Positions 14,549-22,480 of a DNA stretch of 34,980 nucleotides are shown one piece after another. Location of the stretch: NCBI GenBank assembly GCA_020161505.1, contig JAIUNY010000027.1, forward strand, positions 1-34,980. Direction: 5' to 3'. The notes below the pieces were generated by a model. It was given only the letters and a program-made list of their open reading frames with translations. It was not told the origin of the DNA and did no database searches. Both the position numbers and the translations under genes were made by a program. Within the stretch, counting starts at the first letter, position 1; each line of letters starts with the position of its first letter. Origin of the DNA: Armatimonadota bacterium. GTDB lineage: Bacteria; Armatimonadota; Fimbriimonadia; Fimbriimonadales; Fimbriimonadaceae.

Positions 14549-17474
14549 GAATGTGATCCGATTCGGCCTGGCGGCGTGGCTGCTGGGCGGGTCAGTTGCC
14601 TTTGGGTTCTCGGTCTCGCCTGCTCTAAGGTCCTCTGGAGCTGAGGTTGGGTCGACGGGTATTTGGTCAGAGTTGGGTGGTGTTTTGCCCCTCCCGGCCT
14701 TTGGCCACCCTCCCCGAGTCAAGCTCGGAGAGGGCGAGATCTGGGGGTTGGGTGGTGACGCAGGTGCTTTTCTCCCAATCGACACCCCATCAGAATTGGT
14801 TCTCGCGACCCTGGGAACCGGGGGTCAAATTGCCGATTCTCGCCCTCTCCAAACTTCGTTTCGGGAGGGTGGTCAAAGGCCGGGAGGGGCTGACTCTCCC
14901 CCTGCTCCCGAATCCATCACCCCGACCCCAAAAGGAACAGAACACCCGAGCGGGCAAGAAACAGCCCCGCCTCCCAGAGTCGAAAACCTCCCCGACCGAA
15001 AGCCTTCCGCCGTGCAGGAATTCCGGCGATGGCTGGACAACACCCTCATCGAACGCACCAAGCTCTTTGGTCAGCGACGCTTGGCTTACTCGTTCCGCCA
15101 AGTCAGCGGCGACCGCACCGCCTACAACACCACCAACTCGGGTGGATTTGGCGACCAAAGCTTCACGAACTTAGGCTATATCCGCGTGGAGAGCCGAGGC
15201 ATCTATGGCTGGTTGAACCTGGACGCCAACCTCCAGGACGCCCGATTCGAAGATCCGCAAATCGCTCGCTACCGCCTGTTCACCGATCGCGGGAAATGGA
15301 ACGGTCAGCTGGGAGATGTCAACGCCCGATTGCCGAGCACCAACCGCTTCATCCAGTACGGGCGGAGCGTCAATGGGCTCCAGCTGGGGTACCGATCCGG
15401 AGGGCTGGAGGTCGGACTCGTCCGCACCAATTCGCGCGGCGAGGCACGGACTGTCACGATCCAAGGCACCAACTCCGCAGGGCCTTACTATCTCCAAAGC
15501 AGCCAAGTTATTCGAGGGAGCGAGCGCATCGAGATTGATGGCATCGCCCAGATTCTTGGTCAGGACTACACGATCGACTACGAAATCGGCTCGATCACCT
15601 TCGTCAATCGACAAACTCTTCAAGCCAAGCTGATTCCTCCGACCAGCACGATTGTCGCGACGTACGAGTCGCTCAACTTTAGTGGCGGAGGCGGCCGAGT
15701 CGAGGGAGGCGTGGTCAACTACAACCTCGGAAGAGGCGGCAAGATTGGGATCACCGGCTTGCGCCAAACCACCGGAGCCAGCGCGGATCTGTCCACTCGT
15801 CTGGAGAAGTTCCAAGGCTTCGGGCCACCATCGACGCCTTACTTCCTCCAATTTGAGCCTCTCGCGACGCAACCGGTTGTGATCCGCGTGGATGGTGTCC
15901 TCCAAACCCAGGGAGTGGACTACACCTTCGACGCCAGCAACCGGGCGATCTTTTACTTCACCCGATTCATGCCCGCGACGAATCAAATCGACGTCCTGTA
16001 CACCCCCAAGCCGACATCCTCCACTTTGGGCGACCGAGAGGTTTTTGGCATTGACTACACACTCAGCTTTGGCAAAGGCTCCAGCTTGCAGCTGAGTCAA
16101 GCCACCGGTCGCACCACCAACTCTCCGACCCCAAGCTCGGGAACCGCGCGCAGTGCCCGATTCACCTATCAACTCGGCCCATGGTCTGGCACCACCTCAA
16201 CACGTTCGATCCCCAGCACCTTCGTGAGCGTCGAGTCGGCCGGATTCCTCCGAAACGAGGATGCAAGCGACCTCACCCTTCGCCATGCCAGCCGGAAAAA
16301 TGGTGATCTCTCTCTGACCCACCTCAACGCGAGCATCACTCGGTTTACCGGAGCAACTGCCGCCCCGACGCGAACGCGATTCTCCCGTTCGGAGATCAGC
16401 TACGACCTCTCGCGGGAGAACACCAAGGCGTTCCCGATTCGGGTGTCGCTCCTCAGCACAAAATCGCAAGCGGGCACCAGCCGCACAGACGTGGATTCCT
16501 TGAACCTCGAATCCTCCCGCACCTGGGGAGGGCTGCAGATGCGCTTCGGAGCAAGCCAGCAGAAGGTGACGGGAACCCAACCGGCCGACCTTTCGACAGC
16601 ACGGCTCCAAGCAAGCTATTCTCGCAGCCGAGAGTGGCAGTTCACCGCTGGATCCTCGCTCAGCTGGATCAAATCCGGGAGCGATTCTGGTCAGGGCCGC
16701 GAGCTTTCCCTGACCGCCCAGTACAACCCCACCGAGCGATTCAACGCCAGACTGGGCTTCAGCGACAACGATGCGGGCGACCTCAGCAGTCTCGCGGGAA
16801 TCGACACCGGCTACGGCGCCGGATACAACGGCAACGGTTTTTCGTCTGGTGCAGGATCGAGCTTTGGCGTCGGCGCAACCAACGGTCGCAGCCTGAATCT
16901 CTTCGCAAACTGGGAGATGACCGACCGAATCACCGGTCGCCTGAGCGGACTGATCTTCCGGAGTTCCGGCAACTTCAGCTCGAATTCGGAATCGAAATCG
17001 CTGTCCGCTGGCGTCGATGTCGATCTGGGCAAGGGGCACGTTCTCTCGGGCGATCTGAGCACGAGTTCGACAGAATTTCTGGAATCTCCCGTCAGAAGCA
17101 GCGTCACCACCGGCTCTGGATCCATCACCGGATCCTTCGGGAAACTGGGCTACCGGTTCACCGGAACCGCTTTGATGACGGGCGGAACGAGTACCTTTAA
17201 GCAAGATTCCTGGAGCTTCGACCTTGGCCTCGACTACCGCCTCAGCACCCGGGAGAATCTGGGATTGCTCATCAACGCCGGCCGTTTGAGCGGATACCTT
17301 CCCCAAGATGAAGCCGATCTGGCCTTCAGCTATCGGTACCAAATTTGGCAGAATCTCGCTCTCAATGCGAACTACCGATACCGCAACATCCGAAACCGGG
17401 ACGCCACCTTGACTTCGGGTGCTTACCGATCCAACACATTTGACATCGAACTCGGGTTCAATTTCTCTGGCTGA
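14541..17474 (+). CDS. Large outer-membrane beta-barrel-like protein with a repeat-derived N-terminal segment
   Basis: About 977 residues. The start is uncertain: TTG 14541 overlaps the csaB stop; GTG 14532 and GTG 14553 are alternatives. All keep the signal peptide (FGLAAWLLGGSVAFGFS). Residues about 35-150 come from palindromic repeats (PLPAFGHPPRVKLGEGE, REGGQRPGGADSPP) and look disordered. From about residue 158 (VQEFRRWLDNTLIERTKLFG) the chain is beta-rich. It includes strand-turn modules of the type GSERIEIDGIAQ...GQDYTIDYEIGSITF, then RVDGVLQTQGVDYTFDASNR, and many alternating aromatic/Ser/Thr strands ending DIELGFNFSG, with Phe near the C-terminus. This is an outer-membrane barrel design; no named family is recognised. 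It sits between csaB and a lipoprotein gene in the envelope operon. Confidence 0.75.
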   Translation: MSRNVIRFGLAAWLLGGSVAFGFSVSPALRSSGAEVGSTGIWSELGGVLPLPAFGHPPRVKLGEGEIWGLGGDAGAFLPIDTPSELVLATLGTGGQIADSRPLQTSFREGGQRPGGADSPPAPESITPTPKGTEHPSGQETAPPPRVENLPDRKPSAVQEFRRWLDNTLIERTKLFGQRRLAYSFRQVSGDRTAYNTTNSGGFGDQSFTNLGYIRVESRGIYGWLNLDANLQDARFEDPQIARYRLFTDRGKWNGQLGDVNARLPSTNRFIQYGRSVNGLQLGYRSGGLEVGLVRTNSRGEARTVTIQGTNSAGPYYLQSSQVIRGSERIEIDGIAQILGQDYTIDYEIGSITFVNRQTLQAKLIPPTSTIVATYESLNFSGGGGRVEGGVVNYNLGRGGKIGITGLRQTTGASADLSTRLEKFQGFGPPSTPYFLQFEPLATQPVVIRVDGVLQTQGVDYTFDASNRAIFYFTRFMPATNQIDVLYTPKPTSSTLGDREVFGIDYTLSFGKGSSLQLSQATGRTTNSPTPSSGTARSARFTYQLGPWSGTTSTRSIPSTFVSVESAGFLRNEDASDLTLRHASRKNGDLSLTHLNASITRFTGATAAPTRTRFSRSEISYDLSRENTKAFPIRVSLLSTKSQAGTSRTDVDSLNLESSRTWGGLQMRFGASQQKVTGTQPADLSTARLQASYSRSREWQFTAGSSLSWIKSGSDSGQGRELSLTAQYNPTERFNARLGFSDNDAGDLSSLAGIDTGYGAGYNGNGFSSGAGSSFGVGATNGRSLNLFANWEMTDRITGRLSGLIFRSSGNFSSNSESKSLSAGVDVDLGKGHVLSGDLSTSSTEFLESPVRSSVTTGSGSITGSFGKLGYRFTGTALMTGGTSTFKQDSWSFDLGLDYRLSTRENLGLLINAGRLSGYLPQDEADLAFSYRYQIWQNLALNANYRYRNIRNRDATLTSGAYRSNTFDIELGFNFSG
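14687..14965. repeat. Dispersed palindromic repeats (two M1 and two M2-like units) in the beta-barrel gene
   Basis: The first M1 (14690-14740) reads CTCCCGGCCTTTGGCCACCC, then CTCCCCGAG and CTCGGAGAG around AAG-type loop bases. A decayed M2 follows (CGACCCTGGGAACCGGGG, near 14807). A second M1 in the opposite orientation lies at 14840-14890 (CCCTCTCCAAACTTCGTTT, then GGTCAAAGGCCGGGAGGGG). An M2 follows near 14930 (CCCGACCCCAAAAGGAACAG). All are read through in frame. Confidence 0.82.
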
Positions 17475-17507
17475 GAGGGAACCAAACCGTAACGAGAGCC
17501 CCTCTCA
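17472..17507. other. Inverted repeat in the beta-barrel/lipoprotein spacer
   Basis: TGAGAGGG (17472-17479) and CCCTCTCA (17500-17507) are exact complements around a 20-base loop. The first arm contains the stop codon of the beta-barrel gene. No T-run follows, so it is not a clear terminator. It could be an attenuating or stabilising hairpin at the only sizeable gap (60 bases) within the operon. Confidence 0.35.
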
Positions 17508-17534
17508 ACACGTTAGGGAATTGAGTCAAAGACT

Positions 17535-18818
17535 ATGAAAGCTTTGTTTGGATTGATGTTGGGTGTGGCTACCCTGGCTTTGGTCGGTTGCGGAGGCGAT
17601 CTCTTCACCCGGACGGCGACCATTACGGGAACGGTGGTGGATGTAGATTTCAACCCCGTTCGAGATGCGCAAGTCACCGCGTCTGGCACCACGGTGCGAA
17701 CCACGAACACTGGTTCGTTTACTCTCACCGAGATGCCCGAAGGTGATGTCGATGTTCTTGCCCAGACCACGATCAACGGCACCCGGTTCCGGGGACGCAC
17801 CGTGATTGTGAACTCGGCGAATCAGCAGCAAGGGAGCGTGAACATCGTGGTTGGCCCGGAGAGCCAACTCGCAACCATTCGCGGCACCGTACGCGATGCC
17901 GACGGATTTCTTCTCACCGGAGCGTCGGTGTTCGCCTATCTCGGATCGGGCAGCTCTCAACGCGCCCTCACCGATCGCAACGGCGAATACATCCTGCGCG
18001 ATGTGATCGGAAACACCACTTACACGCTCAGTGCAAGCGGTCGAACCTTCCGAAGTGATCAGACCACGGTCACCGTAACTCCTGGCACGACGCGCACACA
18101 GAACTTTATCCTGCGCGATGCGGGTCTGCCGTTCCTGAATCCTCCGCAGAACATCGGCGCAACCTCCTGGGTTGCCCACCCGACATCCCGCGAACGCGGA
18201 GCGGTGGATTGGGTGAAGCAGAAGTTTGATCCTCGTGATCGTCAGTTCAGCGCAACCAGCCGCTCGATCCGCAGCGACATGAGCGTGGAAACGGAGCTGT
18301 TCTGGGATCGAAACGACTTTGCCGACAAGTTTGGCATCGGCGTCTACCGAGCTCCCAGCTCGGGCGGATCTCTTTCCGGCATCGATCTCTATTTCGATCC
18401 CCTCGCCCCGTACTATGTCGATATCGGCCTGAACCCAAGCAGCACCTACAGCTACGCGCTCACCACGATCTCTGCGCTTTATCCGGAGTTCTCCAACAAC
18501 ACGGAGAGTGCTCTGAGCAATCGCATCGTGGTGAACACGCTCAATTTGCTGAACCTGACTGGGATGGGCCCGGGAATCCGGTTCAACTGGGCGAACGGCT
18601 CGGGCGCGCAGAGCTACATCGTTTACCTCTTCGATGAGTTCCCGTCGGCCGGCGTGAACCAGATCTGGGACACCGAATCGAACCCCACCACCGGACTTGG
18701 GCAAACCTATACAGGCCCAGCCCTTCAGGCCGGTCGGACATACTACTATGTGGTGCTGGGCGTAGCGAACGGGAACTCCAGCCGAACGATTAGTAAGGTT
18801 GGATCGTTCATTCCCTAG
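17535..18818 (+). CDS. Lipoprotein with carboxypeptidase-regulatory-like (CarboxypepD_reg) domains
   Basis: 427 residues. The signal peptide ends in a lipobox (TLALVGCGG; lipidated Cys19). Two beta-sandwich CarboxypepD_reg-like domains follow: TATITGTVVDVDFNPVRDAQ to about residue 110, then ATIRGTVRDADGFLLTGASV with DRNGEYILRDV to about residue 195. The C-terminal region (about 200-427) is beta-rich with fibronectin-type features (VETELFWDRNDFADKFGIGV, AGRTYYYVVLGVANG). Such domains usually bind or scaffold and do not catalyse. It lies 15 bases before the next gene. With the other lipoprotein of the operon it is probably a periplasmic or surface partner of the upstream barrel (inference). Confidence 0.82.
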   Translation: MKALFGLMLGVATLALVGCGGDLFTRTATITGTVVDVDFNPVRDAQVTASGTTVRTTNTGSFTLTEMPEGDVDVLAQTTINGTRFRGRTVIVNSANQQQGSVNIVVGPESQLATIRGTVRDADGFLLTGASVFAYLGSGSSQRALTDRNGEYILRDVIGNTTYTLSASGRTFRSDQTTVTVTPGTTRTQNFILRDAGLPFLNPPQNIGATSWVAHPTSRERGAVDWVKQKFDPRDRQFSATSRSIRSDMSVETELFWDRNDFADKFGIGVYRAPSSGGSLSGIDLYFDPLAPYYVDIGLNPSSTYSYALTTISALYPEFSNNTESALSNRIVVNTLNLLNLTGMGPGIRFNWANGSGAQSYIVYLFDEFPSAGVNQIWDTESNPTTGLGQTYTGPALQAGRTYYYVVLGVANGNSSRTISKVGSFIP

Positions 18819-18833
18819 AGGTTTCTGCTCTTG

Positions 18834-21599
18834 ATGCTTGACTCACGATTCAGGGCGGCTTCGGCCGCCCTCTTACTTGTATTCCTGACCACGTGCGGTG
18901 CCGCGAACTCCTTGCGGATCGAGGTGGGAGCCACGCGTTCCCCCGAATCCATGGGAGACCGCGTCGATGCCGTGGCCCGGCAAGTGGGTCAGCGGCTCGC
19001 CGGCCTGAGCGCGCAGCGGCGTTCGCTCGAGCCTTCAGCGGTGCCCTTCACCGTGCCGATGCGCGCGACCCTCACCCAAGGTGGAGTGGCTCTGCCAACG
19101 ATTCGAGGGGCCTCGCGCGGGCCAGAAGCAGGAGGCGGACTCACCTTGGCCTTCGAGACCACCGGCGACCGCGCTTTTCCGAGCGACTACCGCGCTTATC
19201 TCCAGCAGGTCTTCACTGCGGCTGAACCAGCCATGAACGCCGTTTTCGGTCCGCCCGCCGTGGCAGGAACCGTTCGCGTCCTCAGCTACGAAGCGGATAT
19301 CCCGGCCCGACAGGCCGTCGCGGGAGGCGTGTATGTGGTGAATGGCCCGCTCGGCCCGGAAATCCGATTCCCGGTCTACCAAAGCCCCGCGAGCACGGCG
19401 GTGAACTTCATCCACTGCTTGCTGCTGGCCTATCAGGCGGACAAAGTCACCCCGTTTGATGCCTACAACGAAGGTCTCGTTCGCGCCGCCACGATGCAAG
19501 TCGCCCGCGTGCCTGGCTCGATTCCGAGCGTCACCGCCGATTCCATCGAGCAGACCCTCGACAACCTGTACGACATCAGTGCCTCGTACCAGTGGAGCAA
19601 CTATCCTGGCCTCGGTACCCCGAGTTTCATCGCTCCCAACCTCCTGACCGATCCCCTGCCTGTCGGCGGATCCACCGGCGGCGCCTACCTTTTGCGCTAC
19701 AAAATGGCGGGAACCGCGTGGTCAAAGGTGCTCACCCAGTACCCCGCGTTCATCCGCACGTTCAATCAAAGCCTGTTCGCTGCACCGTCGCTGTACCAAT
19801 CCGAAGCCAATCTGGTGCAACTCGGTCAGACCACTCTGAACACCGTGGCAGGGGCTCCGGGAGCAACCGTCGAGGGGCTGAGTTTTGCCGATTGGACTCT
19901 CCGCCAGGCGATCCTCGACACCCGGCTCAACGCCGGGCTCAAGATCGTTCCGGAAGTCTTCCCTCTCTCTCCGACGGCGGGCAGTGCCGATTTTGGCCCC
20001 TTCGCCGTCATCCTGCACGCTTTTCGCACGTCAAGTCTCGGCAGCGAGACTTTGCTCGATGGCACCAGCTACCCGCTCTATTGGCGAAACGATTTCACTC
20101 GGTTCTTCACCGCCGTGCAAGACGACCGCATGTCGGTGACCGGTGGCTACGGTTCCGTGGCACCGAACTTCCCGGCCCGCACCAGTGCCAATGTGCCGTA
20201 CCGAGTGGCGATCGACGTGCCGTTCCAGAGCAAGCTCGTGCGGCTCTATGTGCCCGCAGGATCCATCGCGACCGGCGCCGCTCCGACGGCGAAGAACTTC
20301 TACGGCACCCTCGTGGGGTTCGATGGACAGAACGGGCTCTCTCTGCAGGTTGATTCCTCAGCCGGAATCTCGACGATTCCGATCACTGATGGAGCGTTCG
20401 GAGCCACGATCGACGCGGGGCTGTTTGAGCCTGCTCAGATGGTTCGGGTTCGGGTTCTCCAGGGCAGCACGATTCTTCTGGACCAACGATTCGCCAAGGG
20501 CAAGGGCCCGATGGCGGTTGATCTGAGGAGTCCGGCTTCGGATACGTCATTCGTGTTCGCTCGGGAGAATCGCCTCGTCGGCGTCGGCTTCCCCATCGAT
20601 CCTTATCGTCCGAATCCCGCCGACACCTTGAGCCTCCCGGACAACCAAACCCTGGTCGCCCGCTGGAATCCTTTTGTCTCTCGCTACGATTTCTATCCCA
20701 GCGAGGGTGAGTTCCGGCAGGGTCTGGGATACTTTGTGCGCGGAACCACCACGTCGGGGATCCTGGTACAAGGTCGCACCAGCGAGAAAACCCCGTTGAG
20801 CGTAGCCCTTCAACCGGGTTGGAATCTGGTGAGTCTTCCGAGCTCCACCGCCGTGACCACGCTCGATGTGCAGGCCACGACCACCACTCAAGCCGTTGTG
20901 CCCTGGTCCGAGGCGCGTGGGGTTCTGGTCGGGGACACCTTCTTCACCTTCAACCCCGATCCCGGCAATCCAGATGCGGGGTCGCTGATCCCCGTATCGA
21001 CCTTTGAGCCAGGGAAAGCCTACTTTGTCCGATGCTTGGCGTCCGAAGGAGCCGTGCTCGTTTTCAACAACGGAGCAACGCGTTCCCGGAGTCTGCAGAG
21101 CGTGACCAAGGCGCTTGCTCACGCGAGAACAACGAGAGACATCGCGGCATTCCGAAAGGGCGGCACGACGACCGGCAACACGGGCAACACCGGAAAAGGT
21201 GGCGGAAGTGGTTTGTCCACCTGGATTGCCAACATTCAAGTTCGCTCCACGCAAGGCCAGTACTGCGAGGCTGTTCTCGGGATGCAATCGGGAGCGCAGG
21301 CAGGAATCGGCGTCGAGGACCATCCCCTTCCCGTCGGGCCGGGTGGATTCCAGATGAGCTTCAGCCAGCATGGGCAGCTCTACCGCGATGTTCGTCCGAT
21401 TCTGAGTGGGACAAGGTACCGAGTGACCCTCACCGGCCTGATTCCTGGCACTCAGGTTTCATTTGTGCCTCAGTTTTGGATCGGAACGTCGAATCTCACC
21501 GTCCACGGGCTCCCCGGTGGGTCTCAAACGCTGCCCCGCACCGGTCTTGCTTTTTGGCCAACGACTTCGACGATGACTCTGGAGATTGAAGCGCGATGA
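18834..21599 (+). CDS. Large exported protein with degenerate gluzincin-like motif
   Basis: 921 residues from ATG 18834. TTG 18831 is better spaced from AGAGG and would add one residue. A signal peptide (ASAALLLVFLTTCGAANS) is present; TTCG is a poor lipobox. Residues about 95-290 resemble the fold order of MA-type metallopeptidases: RAYLQQVFTAAEPAMNAVFG, VNFIHCLLLAYQ and AYNEGLVRAA. In place of HExxH only His194 remains, while Glu213 of the NEG motif is kept. Later parts are beta-rich with PGWNLVSLPS, a common domain near cell-surface protein C-termini, a Gly/Thr linker (GNTGNTGKGGGSG) and a final sandwich. The family is not recognised. It ends in an ATGA overlap with the next lipoprotein, so both are probably made together. 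Confidence 0.72.
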   Translation: MLDSRFRAASAALLLVFLTTCGAANSLRIEVGATRSPESMGDRVDAVARQVGQRLAGLSAQRRSLEPSAVPFTVPMRATLTQGGVALPTIRGASRGPEAGGGLTLAFETTGDRAFPSDYRAYLQQVFTAAEPAMNAVFGPPAVAGTVRVLSYEADIPARQAVAGGVYVVNGPLGPEIRFPVYQSPASTAVNFIHCLLLAYQADKVTPFDAYNEGLVRAATMQVARVPGSIPSVTADSIEQTLDNLYDISASYQWSNYPGLGTPSFIAPNLLTDPLPVGGSTGGAYLLRYKMAGTAWSKVLTQYPAFIRTFNQSLFAAPSLYQSEANLVQLGQTTLNTVAGAPGATVEGLSFADWTLRQAILDTRLNAGLKIVPEVFPLSPTAGSADFGPFAVILHAFRTSSLGSETLLDGTSYPLYWRNDFTRFFTAVQDDRMSVTGGYGSVAPNFPARTSANVPYRVAIDVPFQSKLVRLYVPAGSIATGAAPTAKNFYGTLVGFDGQNGLSLQVDSSAGISTIPITDGAFGATIDAGLFEPAQMVRVRVLQGSTILLDQRFAKGKGPMAVDLRSPASDTSFVFARENRLVGVGFPIDPYRPNPADTLSLPDNQTLVARWNPFVSRYDFYPSEGEFRQGLGYFVRGTTTSGILVQGRTSEKTPLSVALQPGWNLVSLPSSTAVTTLDVQATTTTQAVVPWSEARGVLVGDTFFTFNPDPGNPDAGSLIPVSTFEPGKAYFVRCLASEGAVLVFNNGATRSRSLQSVTKALAHARTTRDIAAFRKGGTTTGNTGNTGKGGGSGLSTWIANIQVRSTQGQYCEAVLGMQSGAQAGIGVEDHPLPVGPGGFQMSFSQHGQLYRDVRPILSGTRYRVTLTGLIPGTQVSFVPQFWIGTSNLTVHGLPGGSQTLPRTGLAFWPTTSTMTLEIEAR

Positions 21600-22480
21600 A
21601 TCAGCGACCCAACAAGAGTCTCTGGGCGGCTCTGATTTTTGCCCTCCTGATCATCCTCGGGTGCGGAGGGGGCGGAGGTGGAGTTGCGCCGAGCAATGTG
21701 GATGTCTTCGGCAATGTTGTGTGGATCGAAACCGGGTCGGCAACGGCTCCTCAAGCGACGGTGCGGATCGGAGATGTCTCGGCCCAGACCGATGCGTTCG
21801 ATGGCTACTTCAGTCTGACCGTGCCGGCGGGGGCGACAAGCCTCACCGTCACCTATGCGCCGACTTCCACCGGCACCCCGATTGTCCGAACCTTCACCTT
21901 CCCTGCCGCTGCCACCGATCGCGATCTGGGCGAGATCTACATCGGCCCCGATGAGGTGATTGTCACGGGAATTCTCCGCGATTCGGCGACAAATTCACCA
22001 GTCAGTGGTGGAAATATCACCATTGCTGGACGCGCCGGAACCAGTGCCGCAGACGGGCGATTCAGTGTTCCGAATGTCGCCTACAGCGGCTCAACCCTCA
22101 GCGTCTTTCTTGGTTTGCAGGGCCGGGTGACCGCGGCGGGGTACTTCACCAGCTTCTTCAACCCTCCCAGTGCAGCGGTGGGAGGAGTGGTCGATGTCGG
22201 CACCGTTCTCATGACTTCGCAGGGCAGCGGAACCCCTCCGCCGATCCCCAGCAACGTCAATGGAACCGCAACCCCGAACGCGGCGGGGGCTACGATCCAG
22301 GTTCTGCAGGGCCCATCGGTGATCCGCACCACGACCGTCGATGGCCTTGGTCAGTTCAAACTCTGGCTTCCGGCTGGAACTTACACCGTCCAAGCGACCC
22401 TTGGTTCACGATCCGGAAGCACCCCCTTGACGATCTCGGACGTCCAACAAATAGTCAACGTCAATGTCACTCTCAATTAG
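21596..22480 (+). CDS. Lipoprotein with carboxypeptidase-regulatory-like domains
   Basis: 294 residues. The signal peptide and lipobox (LLIILGCGGGGGG) are followed by a flexible Gly stretch. Three small beta-sandwich units then come in succession (VDVFGNVVWIETGSA...DAFDGYFSLTVPAG; VTGILRDSATNSPVSGG...ADGRFSVPNV; VNGTATPNAAGATIQVLQG...GLGQFKLWLPAGTYTV). Each has the D-G-x-F or G-x-F-x-L turn of CarboxypepD_reg/DUF4382-like domains. It starts on the ATGA shared with the preceding stop and overlaps the LptC-like gene by 17 bases. It is a second lipoprotein paralogous in style to the one at 17.5 kb. Confidence 0.8.
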   Translation: MNQRPNKSLWAALIFALLIILGCGGGGGGVAPSNVDVFGNVVWIETGSATAPQATVRIGDVSAQTDAFDGYFSLTVPAGATSLTVTYAPTSTGTPIVRTFTFPAAATDRDLGEIYIGPDEVIVTGILRDSATNSPVSGGNITIAGRAGTSAADGRFSVPNVAYSGSTLSVFLGLQGRVTAAGYFTSFFNPPSAAVGGVVDVGTVLMTSQGSGTPPPIPSNVNGTATPNAAGATIQVLQGPSVIRTTTVDGLGQFKLWLPAGTYTVQATLGSRSGSTPLTISDVQQIVNVNVTLN

